DNA of 64,000 nucleotides, taken from the NCBI RefSeq assembly GCF_001605895.1, contig NZ_LUAW01000001.1:91793-155792 (forward strand), read 5' to 3'. The notes below the pieces were generated by a model. That model had not been told where the DNA came from and did no database searches. It saw only the letters and a program-made list of their open reading frames with translations. Each line of letters starts with the position of its first letter. Positions within the stretch are counted from its first letter, which is position 1. Positions 1 through 10,020 of the stretch are shown here, piece by piece. Source of the DNA: Acinetobacter pragensis. Lineage in GTDB: Bacteria > Pseudomonadota > Gammaproteobacteria > Pseudomonadales > Moraxellaceae. The translations under genes and the position numbers were made by a program.

Positions 1-2729
1 ACTGCTGGAGCTGCTGCAACCACAGGCGCTGCGGCTGCAGTCGCTTTGACTGCATTCAATGCGCCAGTATTAATAGTCGATTTTTCTGCAGAAGTTGCAC
101 CCAATGCACGAAGGTAATACGTGGTTTTCAGACCGCGCAGCCATGCCATTTTGTAAGTCATGTCCAGTTTCTTGCCGTTTGCACCTGAGATGTAAAGGTT
201 CAGAGACTGAGCTTGATCGATCCATTTTTGACGGCGTGATGCAGCGTCCACAATCCAGCGCGGTTCAACTTCAAACGCAGTCGCGAAGATTGCTTTCAGC
301 TCTTCAGGAATGCGTGAGATTTTTTGAACAGAACCTTCAAAATGTTTCAGGTCGTTGACCATAACAGAATCCCAAAGGCCCCGGTCTTTCAACGCACGTA
401 CCAAGTACGGGTTGATCACTGTGAATTCACCAGAAAGGTTGGATTTCACATACAGGTTTTGGAATGTCGGTTCAATCGATTGCGAAACACCGCAAATGTT
501 TGAAATGGTTGCTGTTGGTGCAATTGCCATTACGTTCGAGTTGCGCATGCCGTCTTTTTGAACTTTTGCGCGTAATGTATCCCAGTCCAAACGCTGCGTG
601 CGGTCTACTTCAAACATGCGTTCAGGGCGCGACTTAGCAACTAGATCTAAAGAGTCGATCGGCAGGATGCCTTGATCCCACAATGAACCTTTAAATGTTT
701 CGTATGTACCGCGTTCAACGGCTAAATCGCTTGATGTCGCAATTGCGTAGTAGCTGATCACTTCCATAGATTCGTCAGCAAAATCAACAGCTGCATCTGA
801 ACCATAAGCCAGTTTCATTTCATATAAAGCATCTTGGAAGCCCATGATGCCCATGCCGACTGGACGGTGTTTCAAGTTCGAATTGCGCGCTTGCGGCACA
901 GCGTAATAGTTGATGTCAATCACGTTGTCGAGCATACGCACCGCAGTTTTCACTGTGCGCGCCAGTTTTTCACGGTCCAGCACACCGCCTTGAACGTGCT
1001 GTACAAGGTTAATTGAGCCTAAGTTGCAGACTGCAATTTCATCGGCATTGGTGTTCAGCGTAATTTCTGTACACAAGTTAGATGAGTGAACTACGCCCAC
1101 ATGCTGCTGCGGAGAACGCAAGTTGCAGACATCTTTAAATGTGATCCAAGGATGGCCTGTTTCAAACAGCATAGACAGCATTTTGCGCCACAAATCTTTT
1201 GCACGGATTTTTTTGTGCAGCATATTTGTTTCTTTCGCAATCGCTTCGTAGTGCGCATAGCGCTCAGCAAATTCTGCGCCAGTTAAATCATGCAGGTCCG
1301 GTGTTTCAGACGGCGTGAACAGTGTCCATTCAGCATCTTCAAATACACGCTGCATGAACAGGTCTGGAACCCAGTTTGCAGTATTCATGTCGTGCGTACG
1401 GCGGCGGTCATCACCTGTGTTTTTACGCAGCTCAAGGAATTCTTCAATGTCCAAGTGCCAAGTTTCAAGGTATGCACAGACTGCGCCCTTGCGCTTGCCG
1501 CCTTGGTTGACTGCTACAGCGGTATCGTTCGCTACTTTCAGGAACGGAACAACACCCTGTGATTTGCCGTTTGTGCCTTTGATATAAGAGTTCAAGGCGC
1601 GAACAGGCGTCCAGTCATTGCCTAAGCCGCCAGCCCATTTAGACAGCATTGCGTTATCACGCATTGCGCCATAAATGTTGTACAGGTCATCGCCGATTGT
1701 TGTTAAGTAGCAGCTCGACAATTGCGGACGGAGCGTGCCTGAGTTGAACAGTGTCGGCGTAGAAGCCATGTAATCGAAGCTGGACAACAAGTTGTAGAAT
1801 TCGATTGCGCGGTCTTCACGGTTTTCTTCATTGAGCGATAGGCCCATTGAAACACGCATGAAGAACAATTGGGGCAATTCAAAGCGTACGCCATCTGAAT
1901 GGATGAAGTAACGGTCAAATAAGGTTTGCAGGCCGAGGTAGGTAAATTGGTTTGAGCGTTCAGGCTGAATCGCAGCGGCCAATTTAGCCAAGTCAAAGTT
2001 AAGCAGTTCAGCTGAAAGCAGATCAAGCTCAATCCCTTTTTTCAGGAATATCTCTAAAGCATCGCCTTCGTCAGTATCTGTAGCCAGACCCAAGAATTCC
2101 AAACCAGTCGCAACAAGGTTGTCACGCAGCAGGCGCGCAGTCACGTAAGTATAGTTAGGTTCTTGCTCAATGCGGGTACGGGTCGCCATCATCATCGTGG
2201 TTGCGATGTCTGATTCTTTTACGCCGTTATATAGGTTTTTAACGGTTTCATCGATAATGGCTTGAACATCAATGCCTTCCAAGCCTTCAGCCGCTTTGGC
2301 AATATGGGCTTCAAGCGCGCTGAGATCCAGCGGGCGAAGCTGGCCATCAGCAGTGGTGACTTGCAGTGTAGGGTGATGATTTGCGCCAGTCAGCTTGCGC
2401 GCTTCAGCACGCTGGTCGCGGTAGATCACATAAGAACGCGCAACTTTTTGTTCACCTGTGCGCATCAGCGCCAGTTCAACTTGGTCTTGAATTTCTTCAA
2501 TGTGGATCGTGCCGCCAGAGGGTAAACGGCGGTTAAACGTATTCAATACCATCTCGGTAAGTTGAGAAATACGGTCGTGGATACGGCTAGAGTCAGCACT
2601 CTGCTGGCCTTCAACAGCCAAGAACGCTTTGCCGATCGCTACAGAAATTTTTTCCGCATCAAAAACGGCAACATCACCGGTGCGCTTGATCACCTGCAAT
2701 TGGCCTGGGGTAGACGTGATTACGCTCAT
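1..2729 (-). CDS. nrdA: Ribonucleoside-diphosphate reductase class Ia, alpha subunit (C-terminus beyond window)
   Basis: Catalytic subunit that reduces ribonucleoside diphosphates to deoxyribonucleotides with NrdB. I translated the minus strand from ATG 2729-2727 and the frame stays open for 909 codons to the window edge; about 35 residues should be missing. The N-terminus has an ATP-cone (VIKRTGDVAVFDAEK at about residues 13-27) and a second cone-like segment follows near residue 118, as in the long Pseudomonas/Acinetobacter enzymes. Catalytic-site sequences are visible: SSCYL for the redox cysteine and SSNLCTEI for the radical-site Cys and Glu. The late motif GLKTTYYLRALGA is also present. 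The final in-window residues are Ala-rich linker, so the C-terminal redox cysteine pair is not seen. Start choice is supported by the cone beginning directly after it. Confidence 0.97.
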   Translation of the reverse strand, partial: MSVITSTPGQLQVIKRTGDVAVFDAEKISVAIGKAFLAVEGQQSADSSRIHDRISQLTEMVLNTFNRRLPSGGTIHIEEIQDQVELALMRTGEQKVARSYVIYRDQRAEARKLTGANHHPTLQVTTADGQLRPLDLSALEAHIAKAAEGLEGIDVQAIIDETVKNLYNGVKESDIATTMMMATRTRIEQEPNYTYVTARLLRDNLVATGLEFLGLATDTDEGDALEIFLKKGIELDLLSAELLNFDLAKLAAAIQPERSNQFTYLGLQTLFDRYFIHSDGVRFELPQLFFMRVSMGLSLNEENREDRAIEFYNLLSSFDYMASTPTLFNSGTLRPQLSSCYLTTIGDDLYNIYGAMRDNAMLSKWAGGLGNDWTPVRALNSYIKGTNGKSQGVVPFLKVANDTAVAVNQGGKRKGAVCAYLETWHLDIEEFLELRKNTGDDRRRTHDMNTANWVPDLFMQRVFEDAEWTLFTPSETPDLHDLTGAEFAERYAHYEAIAKETNMLHKKIRAKDLWRKMLSMLFETGHPWITFKDVCNLRSPQQHVGVVHSSNLCTEITLNTNADEIAVCNLGSINLVQHVQGGVLDREKLARTVKTAVRMLDNVIDINYYAVPQARNSNLKHRPVGMGIMGFQDALYEMKLAYGSDAAVDFADESMEVISYYAIATSSDLAVERGTYETFKGSLWDQGILPIDSLDLVAKSRPERMFEVDRTQRLDWDTLRAKVQKDGMRNSNVMAIAPTATISNICGVSQSIEPTFQNLYVKSNLSGEFTVINPYLVRALKDRGLWDSVMVNDLKHFEGSVQKISRIPEELKAIFATAFEVEPRWIVDAASRRQKWIDQAQSLNLYISGANGKKLDMTYKMAWLRGLKTTYYLRALGATSAEKSTINTGALNAVKATAAAAPVVAAAPA

Positions 2730-2815
2730 GTCAGCATAGCTCCATTGTCATCTATTGTTATGTTTATAGACCGTTTGAACCGGGCAAAAACTATGCCACA
2801 GTGTTTGAGGTTTAA

Positions 2816-2863
2816 ACACAAGACTTAGTGGTTTAAAAATGAATTGGACACAAGATACGGGAA
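2816..2863. promoter_or_regulatory. Candidate NrdR box pair upstream of nrdA
   Basis: Two 16-base sites start with the same ACACAAGA octamer: ACACAAGACTTAGTGG (2816-2831) and ACACAAGATACGGGAA (2848-2863). Their starts are exactly 32 bp apart. Against the known NrdR consensus (acaCwAtATaTwGtGt) I count about 12/16 and 10/16 matches. NrdR boxes normally occur in pairs about three helical turns apart, which fits. A weak minus-strand promoter (TTGATC at 2880-2875, TATCTT at 2857-2852, 17-nt spacer) overlaps the distal box, which suits repression. Confidence 0.55.
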
Positions 2864-3231
2864 AATTTAGGTCAGATCAATATTGACATTTTATTAAATA
2901 TTTTGATCTGTTTCGATGAAAATCCTTCTCGAAAAAATCCCTATTTTTTATCTTTCTTGTTTAAGCCTTATTGGACAAGGGCATAGCATAGCAAAGCTGG
3001 GTTTAAGTGCTTATAGATAACCTTGTGGATAAGTTGAAAAGCTAAAAACTTATTGAATCTTTATTCATCTGATTGCTGTAAATATAGGCGTTGGCTGTTT
3101 TTTATTCTTTTTGTAACTGAATGTTTGCGACAAAGCCTCTAAAAAGGGCATTTCAGAAAAATATAGCGAATTCAATGCTTAAAACTTTTAACAAATTGCA
3201 GCCTTGATGTATCAGTTTCGTGAACAGCATC
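2864..3231. other. Intergenic DNA between nrdA and bfmR, no gene seen
   Basis: AT-rich spacer between two divergent genes. I see no ORF with a ribosome binding site, no tRNA and no strong hairpin. It should hold part of the nrdA promoter region at its left end; the bfmR promoter is annotated separately just to the right. Confidence 0.6.
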
Positions 3232-3259
3232 TTGTTTACAATGTAAACGTGTGTATATT
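3232..3259 (+). promoter_or_regulatory. bfmR promoter with perfect 15-bp palindrome
   Basis: The palindrome GTTTACA-a-TGTAAAC occupies 3234-3248. It overlaps a plausible sigma-70 promoter: TTGTTT at 3232-3237, 16-nt spacer, TATATT at 3254-3259. This predicts a leader of about 60 nt. The placement across the -35 and spacer suggests a repressor site. BfmR is reported to act on its own promoter, so autoregulation is a reasonable inference, but the binding protein is not proven by the sequence. Confidence 0.55.
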
Positions 3260-3327
3260 GCAAAATATATTGAATTGTATCTCTTGGATTTTTAAGGGAT
3301 ACATCCAGTCAGATAAAGGGGCACTCT

Positions 3328-4044
3328 ATGAGCCAAGAAGAAAAGTTACCTAAAATTTTAATCGTTGAAGACGATGAGCGCCTTGCTCGCTTAACTCAAG
3401 AATACCTTATCCGCAATGGGCTTGAAGTAGGGGTTGAGCCAGACGGAAACCGCGCAATCCGCCGCATTATCGCAGAACAGCCGGACATGGTGGTTTTGGA
3501 TGTCATGCTGCCGGGTGCGGATGGCCTAACCATTTGCCGTGAAGTGCGTCCGCATTATCATCAGCCTATTTTGATGCTGACTGCGCGTACGGAAGACATG
3601 GATCAGGTGCTCGGCCTTGAAATGGGTGCAGATGACTATGTTGCTAAGCCTGTACAGCCGCGCGTATTGCTGGCGCGTATCCGCGCCTTGCTGCGCCGGA
3701 CAGATAAAGTGCCTGAAGATGAAGTGGCGCAGCGTATCGAGTTTGATGATCTGGTGATTGATAATGGCGGCCGTTCAGTGACATTGAACGGTGAGCTGGT
3801 TGACTTTACCAGCGCTGAATATGATTTGCTGTGGCTGCTGGCGTCAAATGCCGGCCGCATTCTTTCGCGTGAAGATATTTTTGAGCGTCTGCGCGGTATT
3901 GAATATGACGGTCAGGACCGTTCAATTGATGTGCGCATTTCCCGCATCCGTCCAAAAATCGGCGATGATCCGGAAAATCCGAAACGCATTAAGACTGTAC
4001 GCAGCAAGGGCTATCTGTTTGTAAAAGAAACCGGCGGCATTTAA
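3328..4044 (+). CDS. bfmR: Response regulator BfmR (OmpR family)
   Basis: DNA-binding response regulator of 238 residues that in Acinetobacter controls envelope stress, capsule, Csu pili/biofilm and desiccation responses. The receiver domain spans about residues 8-122, with acidic pocket ED(D) at 15-17, phospho-acceptor Asp58 in VVLDVMLPGADG, and Lys107 in DDYVAKP. The winged-helix OmpR/PhoB domain covers about 138-234, ending in the typical RSKGYLF segment. An AAGGGG ribosome binding site lies 8 nt before the ATG. The cognate kinase gene follows 39 nt downstream. Identity is strong, from the whole sequence and the pairing. Confidence 0.96.
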   Translation: MSQEEKLPKILIVEDDERLARLTQEYLIRNGLEVGVEPDGNRAIRRIIAEQPDMVVLDVMLPGADGLTICREVRPHYHQPILMLTARTEDMDQVLGLEMGADDYVAKPVQPRVLLARIRALLRRTDKVPEDEVAQRIEFDDLVIDNGGRSVTLNGELVDFTSAEYDLLWLLASNAGRILSREDIFERLRGIEYDGQDRSIDVRISRIRPKIGDDPENPKRIKTVRSKGYLFVKETGGI

Positions 4045-4083
4045 TTCATGCCGTCCTTTTGGGCTCAAACAGGACACATTTAA

Positions 4084-5748
4084 GTGTTGAAGCACAGTAT
4101 TTTTTTGCGCATCTATGCAGGACTGGTCATTTTGGTGGTCTTGGTGGCTTTGTTCGGCTATTTGCTGGTACAGATCATCAATTATCAGCGTGCGCAGGAA
4201 TACCGCGAATCCCTGACGGATGGCATGGCCTATATCATCAGTGAAGGCATTGCCCGTCAGCCCAATGAGCAGCAGCGCATGGATTGGATCTCTGATGCAT
4301 CCAATCTGCTGGAATTGCCCATTTATTATGTCAAAGCCAATAAAGTTGATTTAACCCGCGCTGAATCCAGACGGATTGAAGAGCGCAAGGCAGTGGTGCG
4401 CTGGGATGCGCAAACCAATGTGGCCTATATTATTATTGGCCTCAAAGATGATGCGAATCACCTGCTGTATATTAAAGCGGAAAATATCACTGAACGGCAA
4501 ATGAAAGCCTTGCCTGTCTTTGTGCTGGATTATTTGGTTTATTATCCGGGACAGGAAAAAGAATATTTAGCGCGCATTCAGCATTATTTCTCATATCCAA
4601 TGGAAATTGTGGATGTCAAAAGCCTGCCTTTGGATTCTGAGCAAATTGGCCGCTTAAGGCTGGATCACAGCATTATTCTCTACCGTGACAGCGCAACAGT
4701 TCGCGGCACCACTATTTCTATTGTTTCGCCTATTCCAAGTTCAACGTCAGAAGTGCTGATGATGGGCCCTGTGCCTTTGTTCAATTGGATGCCTTTTCAG
4801 CTGGCTGCCGGCATTACCTTGCTCAGCTTATTTGTATTGAGCCTTGGCGTATATGGCTTGCTGGTGCCCATGCAGCGTAAGCTGCGCGCTGTCAACTATG
4901 CGTTGAATAAGATGAAAACAGGCGATATGTCTGTGCGCCTGCCGGTCGAAAGCACCGATGAAGTGGGTTCATTGGCGTCCAGCTATAACTCTATGTCAGA
5001 CCATATTCAGCGTTTGATTGAAGCGCAGCGCGAGCTGATGCGTGCGGTATCGCATGAATTGCGCACACCTGTTGCGCGGATCCGTTTTGGCATGGAGATG
5101 CTGGCGGACGAAGATGACTATGAATACCGGCAGCAACAAGTTGAGCAGATTGATAAGGATATTGAAGCGTTAAACACTTTAATTGATGAGATCATGACCT
5201 ATGCCAAGCTGGAGCAGGGTACACCGTCATTAGATTTTGAGCAGATTGTACTGTTTGAAGTGCTGGATCAGGTGATTATTGAAACTGAAGCGCTGAAAAC
5301 TGGCAAAATTTTAGAACTTCAGGCGCCGCCATTGGCGGTCGTTGTAGATGCTGAACGCCGTTATTTGCACCGTGTTGTGCAGAATCTGGTGGGCAATGCG
5401 GTACGTTATTGTGATGACCGCGTTCTGATCAGCGGGGGCTTGAATGAAAATGGCATGGCCTATATCAGTGTTGAAGATGACGGCCCCGGTATTCCTGAAG
5501 ATGAGCGTTCGCGGGTTTTTGATGCTTTTGCGCGGTTGGATAACAGCCGTACCCGGGCGTCAGGCGGTTACGGATTAGGTTTATCGATTGTCAGCCGGAT
5601 TGCCTATTGGTTTGGCGGGACAATTACGATTGATGAAAGTCCGAGCTTGGGCGGCGCGCGTTTTATCATGACGTGGCCGGCAACGCGTTTTAAAGACAGC
5701 AAGCGTAAAGCGGGGGATGCATCTAAAGATCTGGATGCAGAAAGTTAG
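4084..5748 (+). CDS. bfmS: Sensor histidine kinase BfmS
   Basis: Membrane histidine kinase of 554 residues, partner of BfmR. It starts with GTG (GTG-TTG-AAG). The first membrane helix is at about residues 8-30, then a periplasmic sensor region of about 200 residues, and a second helix at about 238-262. HAMP (about 262-315), HisKA with the phospho-acceptor His324 in AVSHELRTP, and HATPase_c follow. The HATPase has N-box NLVGNAVRY, G1 DDGPGIP and a G2-like GGYGLGLS. It ends in a charged tail. It is co-transcribed with bfmR, and a bidirectional hairpin follows the stop. Confidence 0.95.
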   Translation: MLKHSIFLRIYAGLVILVVLVALFGYLLVQIINYQRAQEYRESLTDGMAYIISEGIARQPNEQQRMDWISDASNLLELPIYYVKANKVDLTRAESRRIEERKAVVRWDAQTNVAYIIIGLKDDANHLLYIKAENITERQMKALPVFVLDYLVYYPGQEKEYLARIQHYFSYPMEIVDVKSLPLDSEQIGRLRLDHSIILYRDSATVRGTTISIVSPIPSSTSEVLMMGPVPLFNWMPFQLAAGITLLSLFVLSLGVYGLLVPMQRKLRAVNYALNKMKTGDMSVRLPVESTDEVGSLASSYNSMSDHIQRLIEAQRELMRAVSHELRTPVARIRFGMEMLADEDDYEYRQQQVEQIDKDIEALNTLIDEIMTYAKLEQGTPSLDFEQIVLFEVLDQVIIETEALKTGKILELQAPPLAVVVDAERRYLHRVVQNLVGNAVRYCDDRVLISGGLNENGMAYISVEDDGPGIPEDERSRVFDAFARLDNSRTRASGGYGLGLSIVSRIAYWFGGTITIDESPSLGGARFIMTWPATRFKDSKRKAGDASKDLDAES

Positions 5749-5830
5749 CATGTTGCTGAATTACCGATAGAACGAAGATCAATCTGCAGTGCTAGGAAGC
5801 TTCGTTTTTTAAAGATGAAAAACCTGTAAA

Positions 5831-5858
5831 AAAAGCCATTCAGATGAATGGCTTTTTT
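5831..5858. terminator. Terminator after bfmS
   Basis: Stem GCCATTCA (5835-5842) / TGAATGGC (5845-5852) with a 2-base loop region, flanked by an A-run on the left and T6 on the right. It can stop bfmRS transcription and also the convergent gene at 5939. Confidence 0.85.
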
Positions 5859-5938
5859 ATTTGAACACTATTTTTTAGCTGCAGGTTCTGTCAGTAAAAT
5901 AATTTTTTGAATGAACCGGATGGCTGATTGAATTCACG

Positions 5939-6295
5939 CTATTCATGAAGCGTTGCGTCAGGCGCAATAATTTGTTTACCGTTTTTTAAGCCGGCCAATG
6001 CATTGGTGTTGAAATCAATCAGCAGTGAATTGTTTTTAGCATCAATCGCATAGCGGCTAATCAGCCTTTCATCGCCATTGAGCGTTTCAACCTTGTATTC
6101 GTCAGCAATGTTCATGATGCCGTCTAGATTTGTTGTTGCGGAGGCCTTGTCTTGGCGGAACAATTCATAGATATCACGCAAATCAAAAATGGCATTATCA
6201 GCGTCTGGATGCTTTTCTACATAATTTTCAATGTGACGGATAATCAGCTGGGCAAACAAAAAATAGTCAGGCTTATGCGTAAACTCTAGGTTCAT
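5939..6295 (-). CDS. Hypothetical protein, 118 aa
   Basis: I do not recognise a characterised family. The frame is open upstream to 6385, but the start is placed at the internal ATG (6295-6293). A strong AAGGAG Shine-Dalgarno lies about 7 nt before it on the minus strand, and the upstream residues are Lys/His/Tyr-rich and look untranslated. The protein is acidic and soluble, without signal peptide or membrane segment, beginning MNLEFTHKPDYFLFAQLI. It is convergent with bfmRS and monocistronic by appearance. Function unknown. Confidence 0.8.
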   Translation of the reverse strand: MNLEFTHKPDYFLFAQLIIRHIENYVEKHPDADNAIFDLRDIYELFRQDKASATTNLDGIMNIADEYKVETLNGDERLISRYAIDAKNNSLLIDFNTNALAGLKNGKQIIAPDATLHE

Positions 6296-6900
6296 GTATT
6301 GCTCCTTTTTGTAGTGATTTGAATGTTTTATATAGAAATAGCACAAAAAATTTAAATGCGGACATTTAGTTTGGATTTGTTGCAAAAAAATACAAATGGG
6401 CTGGGGAAATGCCTGCCTGTATGCTGCCGATGTGATGGATCAGCTGCAGCTCGGGATATCAATATCGGCAGGTAGGTGAAAAGTAGGGGAGGAAGACTGC
6501 GTTGATTTTTATTATTTAGTTAAATTATTGCATTGTGAGAATTTTATTGAAAATATCAATAGTATGGCTGATTGGTGTGTTGGTTTGATTGGCTTTTTGA
6601 TATTGCATTTAATTTACTGTGAAATATCTTCTTTAACGTGGATGAAATAGAAAATTTGTAAAAATAATCATAACTTGAAAGTTTATTTAATAAAGCGATA
6701 AGTCGTTGTGAAATACTGCTTTAGTCGAGCAATAAACTGAAAATGCCTAAAAAATCATCCCAAAGACTAAGGCTTATAAGCTAGCAAGATACATCATCAA
6801 TCAGGTACAATTGGCGGGATTAATTTTGTGTTTGGTGTATTTGAAGGCCAATACATGCATTCTTTGTTAATAAATTAGGCCTGCCAGGAGTTATCCCCGC
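6296..6900. other. Long AT-rich leader region of the nuo operon
   Basis: About 600 bases between the divergent hypothetical gene and nuoA. No ORF with a credible ribosome binding site is visible. It must carry the nuo promoter. TACAAT at 6806-6811 and the 10-bp palindrome GCTTATAAGC at 6772-6781 are the only features I noticed, and neither has a good -35 partner. The length suggests complex regulation or a long untranslated leader. Confidence 0.5.
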
Positions 6901-7446
6901 ATGAGTGCCATTACTCCATACGATTGGGCAATTATTGCCTTCGTGATCGGCGTTACATTTCTATGCGTCTTTATGCTCACTGTCCCGTTACTCCTAGGGG
7001 GTAAATCATGGGGCCGTGCTAAGCAAGAGCAGTTTGAGTCTGGTGTAGTAGGTGCAGGCGGAGCGCGTATCCGCTTGTCTGCAAAGTTCTATTTAGTTGC
7101 AATTTTCTTCGTTGTATTTGATATCGAAGCGCTGTATCTCTATGCATGGTCTACGTCTGTGCGTGAAGCAGGCTGGTTCGGCTTTACGACGGTAGTCATT
7201 TTTGTAGTCGATTTATTGATTGCATTGATTTATGCGGTGAAAGTGGGCGCGTTGAATTGGGCGCCAACCGACCGTCGGAAAACTGCAGCTAGAGAAATGA
7301 AAATTGGCTCACCAGCCATGAACATTGCTGAAATTACCCGCTTTAACTCAATTGAAGAATTGGTAATTGACCCTACTGGTCAAATCCCAGCTCAATCCTC
7401 TGGCCGTGTGAAAAAATCAGCGGCTGCATCGTCTGACAAGGAGTAA
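6901..7446 (+). CDS. nuoA: NADH-quinone oxidoreductase subunit A
   Basis: Small membrane subunit of complex I, 181 residues. Three hydrophobic helices are seen at about 10-32, 62-85 and 92-117. The conserved ESG ([16 protein letters not shown]) lies in the loop after helix 1, and [11 protein letters not shown] in helix 2. It carries a polar tail of about 50 residues after the last helix, longer than in E. coli NuoA. AGGAG precedes the ATG by 9-10 nt. It is the first gene of the nuo operon, followed by nuoB after 7 nt. Confidence 0.97.
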   Translation: MSAITPYDWAIIAFVIGVTFLCVFMLTVPLLLGGKSWGRAKQEQFESGVVGAGGARIRLSAKFYLVAIFFVVFDIEALYLYAWSTSVREAGWFGFTTVVIFVVDLLIALIYAVKVGALNWAPTDRRKTAAREMKIGSPAMNIAEITRFNSIEELVIDPTGQIPAQSSGRVKKSAAASSDKE

Positions 7447-7453
7447 CCCGGGA

Positions 7454-8131
7454 ATGAAATATACATTAACCCGTGCGAATCCGGATGCTGATCAATATCC
7501 GCTTCAAGAGCGTCAAATCGTTACAGATCCGCTTGAAGAAGAAGTGAATAAAAATGTATTCATGACCCGTTTAGAGGACTTGATGCATACAGCAGTAAAC
7601 TGGGGCCGTAAAAACTCAGTTTGGCCGTTCAACTTTGGTACATCTTGCTGCTATGTAGAATATGCAACAACCTTAACCGGCGTGCATGACTTGTCACGTT
7701 TCGGTGCTGAAGTTATCCGTGCTTCACCGCGTCAGGCCGATGTGATGATTATTGCAGGGACCTGCTTCATGAAAATGGCGCCGGTTATTCAGCGTTTGTA
7801 CGAGCAAATGCTTGAGCCGAAATGGGTTATTTCCATGGGTGCATGTGCAAACTCAGGCGGTATGTACGACATTTACTCTGTTGTGCAAGGCGTGGATAAA
7901 ATCATTCCTGTGGATGTGTACATTCCAGGTTGCCCGCCGCGCCCTGAAGCGTTAATTCAGGCATTGATGCTATTGCAAGACCAAATTCAACTGGAGCGCC
8001 GCCCTTTGTCTGCGGTTATCGGTGATGATCTTCAGCCAGTGTATAAGCCAAAGATGCAGCCCGAACGTGACCGCAAGCAAGCACAGCGCATTGCTGTGAA
8101 AAATCTGCGCTCTATGGATGAAATTAAATAA
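7454..8131 (+). CDS. nuoB: NADH-quinone oxidoreductase subunit B
   Basis: Peripheral-arm subunit of 225 residues that holds the terminal [4Fe-4S] cluster N2, the electron donor to quinone. The four ligands are visible: tandem Cys65-Cys66 in GTSCCYVE, Cys131 in [10 protein letters not shown] and Cys160 in PGCPPRP. The C-terminal basic tail is longer than the core fold. It is followed by an 87-base gap with a hairpin before nuoCD, the longest internal gap in the operon. Confidence 0.97.
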   Translation: MKYTLTRANPDADQYPLQERQIVTDPLEEEVNKNVFMTRLEDLMHTAVNWGRKNSVWPFNFGTSCCYVEYATTLTGVHDLSRFGAEVIRASPRQADVMIIAGTCFMKMAPVIQRLYEQMLEPKWVISMGACANSGGMYDIYSVVQGVDKIIPVDVYIPGCPPRPEALIQALMLLQDQIQLERRPLSAVIGDDLQPVYKPKMQPERDRKQAQRIAVKNLRSMDEIK

Positions 8132-8135
8132 TTTA

Positions 8136-8176
8136 GACGATAAATGTTTGATGCACCCGGTCTGGGTGTAATTGTC
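8136..8176 (+). other. Hairpin in the nuoB-nuoCD intercistronic gap
   Basis: Inner stem CACCC (8154-8158) / GGGTG (8164-8168) with a 5-base loop. Partly paired flanks are GACGATAA (8136-8143) and a TTGTCGTT segment ending near 8180. There is no T-run after it, so it is not an intrinsic terminator. It may be a processing or stability element in the polycistronic mRNA. Confidence 0.4.
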
Positions 8177-8218
8177 GTTTAGGTTGACTGAATTTGTATT
8201 AAATAGGAAGCCAAGCCA

Positions 8219-10006
8219 ATGGCTGAAACTGACATTGCTATGCCAGAATCGACTCCAGTCGATTCACGCCCTGCATTTGCAATTGTAGAAGAGCTCAAAA
8301 CCAAATTTGGTGAGAACTTCTGCGTGCAAACGACTTTTGAAGACTTTCCAACAGTCTGGGTTGAGCGCGCACGTGTACAAGACGTTTTAATGTTCTTGCG
8401 TACAGTGTCACGTCCATACGTGATGCTGTTTGACTTGTCTGCTGTAGACGAGCGTTTGCGTACTCACCGTGACGGTTTGCCTGCGTCAGACTTCACAGTG
8501 TTCTATCACTTGCTGTCGCTTGAGCGCAACTCGGATATCCGGATTAAAGTTGCGCTGTCTGAAAATGATGTAAATCTTCCGACTGCAACCAATATTTGGC
8601 CAAATGCCAACTGGTACGAACGTGAAGCTTACGACATGTTCGGCATCAATTTCGAAGGGCATCCAATGCTCCGCCGTATTTTGCTGCCGACTTACTGGGA
8701 AGGTCACCCGCTTCGTAAAGAATATTCTGCGCGCGCGACTGAATATACGCCGTACATGCAGAACCAGGCAAAACAGGATTTCGAACAGGAGCACCTGCGT
8801 TTCGTACCTGAAGATTGGGGTCTAAAGCGCGGCAATGCTGACGAAGACTTTATGTTCCTGAACTTGGGTCCGAACCATCCATCTGCGCACGGTGCGTTCC
8901 GTGTAATTCTGCAGCTGGACGGTGAAGAAGTGAAAGACTGTGTGCCAGATATCGGTTATCACCACCGCGGTGTGGAAAAGATGGCTGAACGTCAAACTTG
9001 GCATTCATTCATTCCGTATACAGACCGTGTCGATTACTTGGGCGGCTGTGCGCAAAATATGCCTTATGTCATGGGCGTAGAGCAAATGGCCGGCATTACT
9101 GTGCCTGACCGTGCGCAATGTATCCGTGTCATGATGTCTGAATTGTTCCGTATCAATAACCATTTATTGTTCATTGGTACAGCCATTCAGGATGCCGGCG
9201 GTATGACGCCTGTATTCTATATGTTCGCGGACCGTCAAAAAATCTATGACGCAATCGAAGCGATCACTGGCTACCGCATGCACCCAGCATGGTTCCGTAT
9301 TGGCGGTACAGCGCATGACCTGCCAAATGGCTGGGAAAAGCTGATCCGTGAAATTTTGGACTGGATGCCGGGCCGTTTGAAAGAGTACTACACCGCAGCA
9401 TTGAAAAACTCAGTGTTCATCGGCCGTACACGCAATGTCGCTCAGTATGATGCGAAATCTGCATTGGCTTGGGGTGTGACAGGTACTGGCCTTCGCGCTA
9501 CAGGCATCGACTTTGACGTGCGTAAATACCGCCCTTACAGCGGTTATGAAAATTACGACTTTGAAGTGCCTTTAGAGTATGAAGGCGATGCGTATGCGCG
9601 TGTGATTGTTCACTTCCGTGAAATTGAAGAATCACTGAAAATTATCAAGCAGTGCTTGGACAATATGCCTTCTGGCGCATACAAAGCAGACCATCCGCTG
9701 GCTGTTCCACCGCCAAAAGACAAAACATTGCAAGATATTGAAACTTTGATTACGCACTTCTTGAGCGTGTCATGGGGTCCTGTAATGCCGGCAGGCGAAA
9801 GCTCTGTAATGGCGGAAGTGGTAAAAGGCGCGTCGAACTACTACTTGACTTCAGACAAGTCAACAATGAGTTACCGTACCCGTATCCGTACACCGACTTT
9901 CACCCATTTACAGCAAATGCCTTCTGTGATTAACGGCAGCTTAATGTCTGACTTAATCATTTATTTAGCGACAATTGACGTCGTAATGGCTGACGTGGAT
10001 CGCTAA
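8219..10006 (+). CDS. nuoC: NADH-quinone oxidoreductase fused subunit C/D
   Basis: Fusion of NuoC and NuoD in 595 residues, as usual in gammaproteobacteria. The NuoC part (about 20-190) contains [12 protein letters not shown] and the HPLRKEY motif. The NuoD part (about 210-595) begins near [16 protein letters not shown] and is related to [NiFe]-hydrogenase large subunits without their metal ligands. It lines the quinone-binding pocket together with NuoB. The C-terminal [24 protein letters not shown] ending with VMADVDR is typical of NuoD. No frameshift separates the two halves. Confidence 0.97.
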   Translation: MAETDIAMPESTPVDSRPAFAIVEELKTKFGENFCVQTTFEDFPTVWVERARVQDVLMFLRTVSRPYVMLFDLSAVDERLRTHRDGLPASDFTVFYHLLSLERNSDIRIKVALSENDVNLPTATNIWPNANWYEREAYDMFGINFEGHPMLRRILLPTYWEGHPLRKEYSARATEYTPYMQNQAKQDFEQEHLRFVPEDWGLKRGNADEDFMFLNLGPNHPSAHGAFRVILQLDGEEVKDCVPDIGYHHRGVEKMAERQTWHSFIPYTDRVDYLGGCAQNMPYVMGVEQMAGITVPDRAQCIRVMMSELFRINNHLLFIGTAIQDAGGMTPVFYMFADRQKIYDAIEAITGYRMHPAWFRIGGTAHDLPNGWEKLIREILDWMPGRLKEYYTAALKNSVFIGRTRNVAQYDAKSALAWGVTGTGLRATGIDFDVRKYRPYSGYENYDFEVPLEYEGDAYARVIVHFREIEESLKIIKQCLDNMPSGAYKADHPLAVPPPKDKTLQDIETLITHFLSVSWGPVMPAGESSVMAEVVKGASNYYLTSDKSTMSYRTRIRTPTFTHLQQMPSVINGSLMSDLIIYLATIDVVMADVDR

Positions 10007-10020
10007 GGGGTAATCGCATT

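Noticed and set aside
2562..2828. Several plus-strand frames opposite nrdA (95-2828)
   Set aside because: nrdA is continuous on the minus strand through this region with catalytic motifs; the plus-strand frames are shadows.
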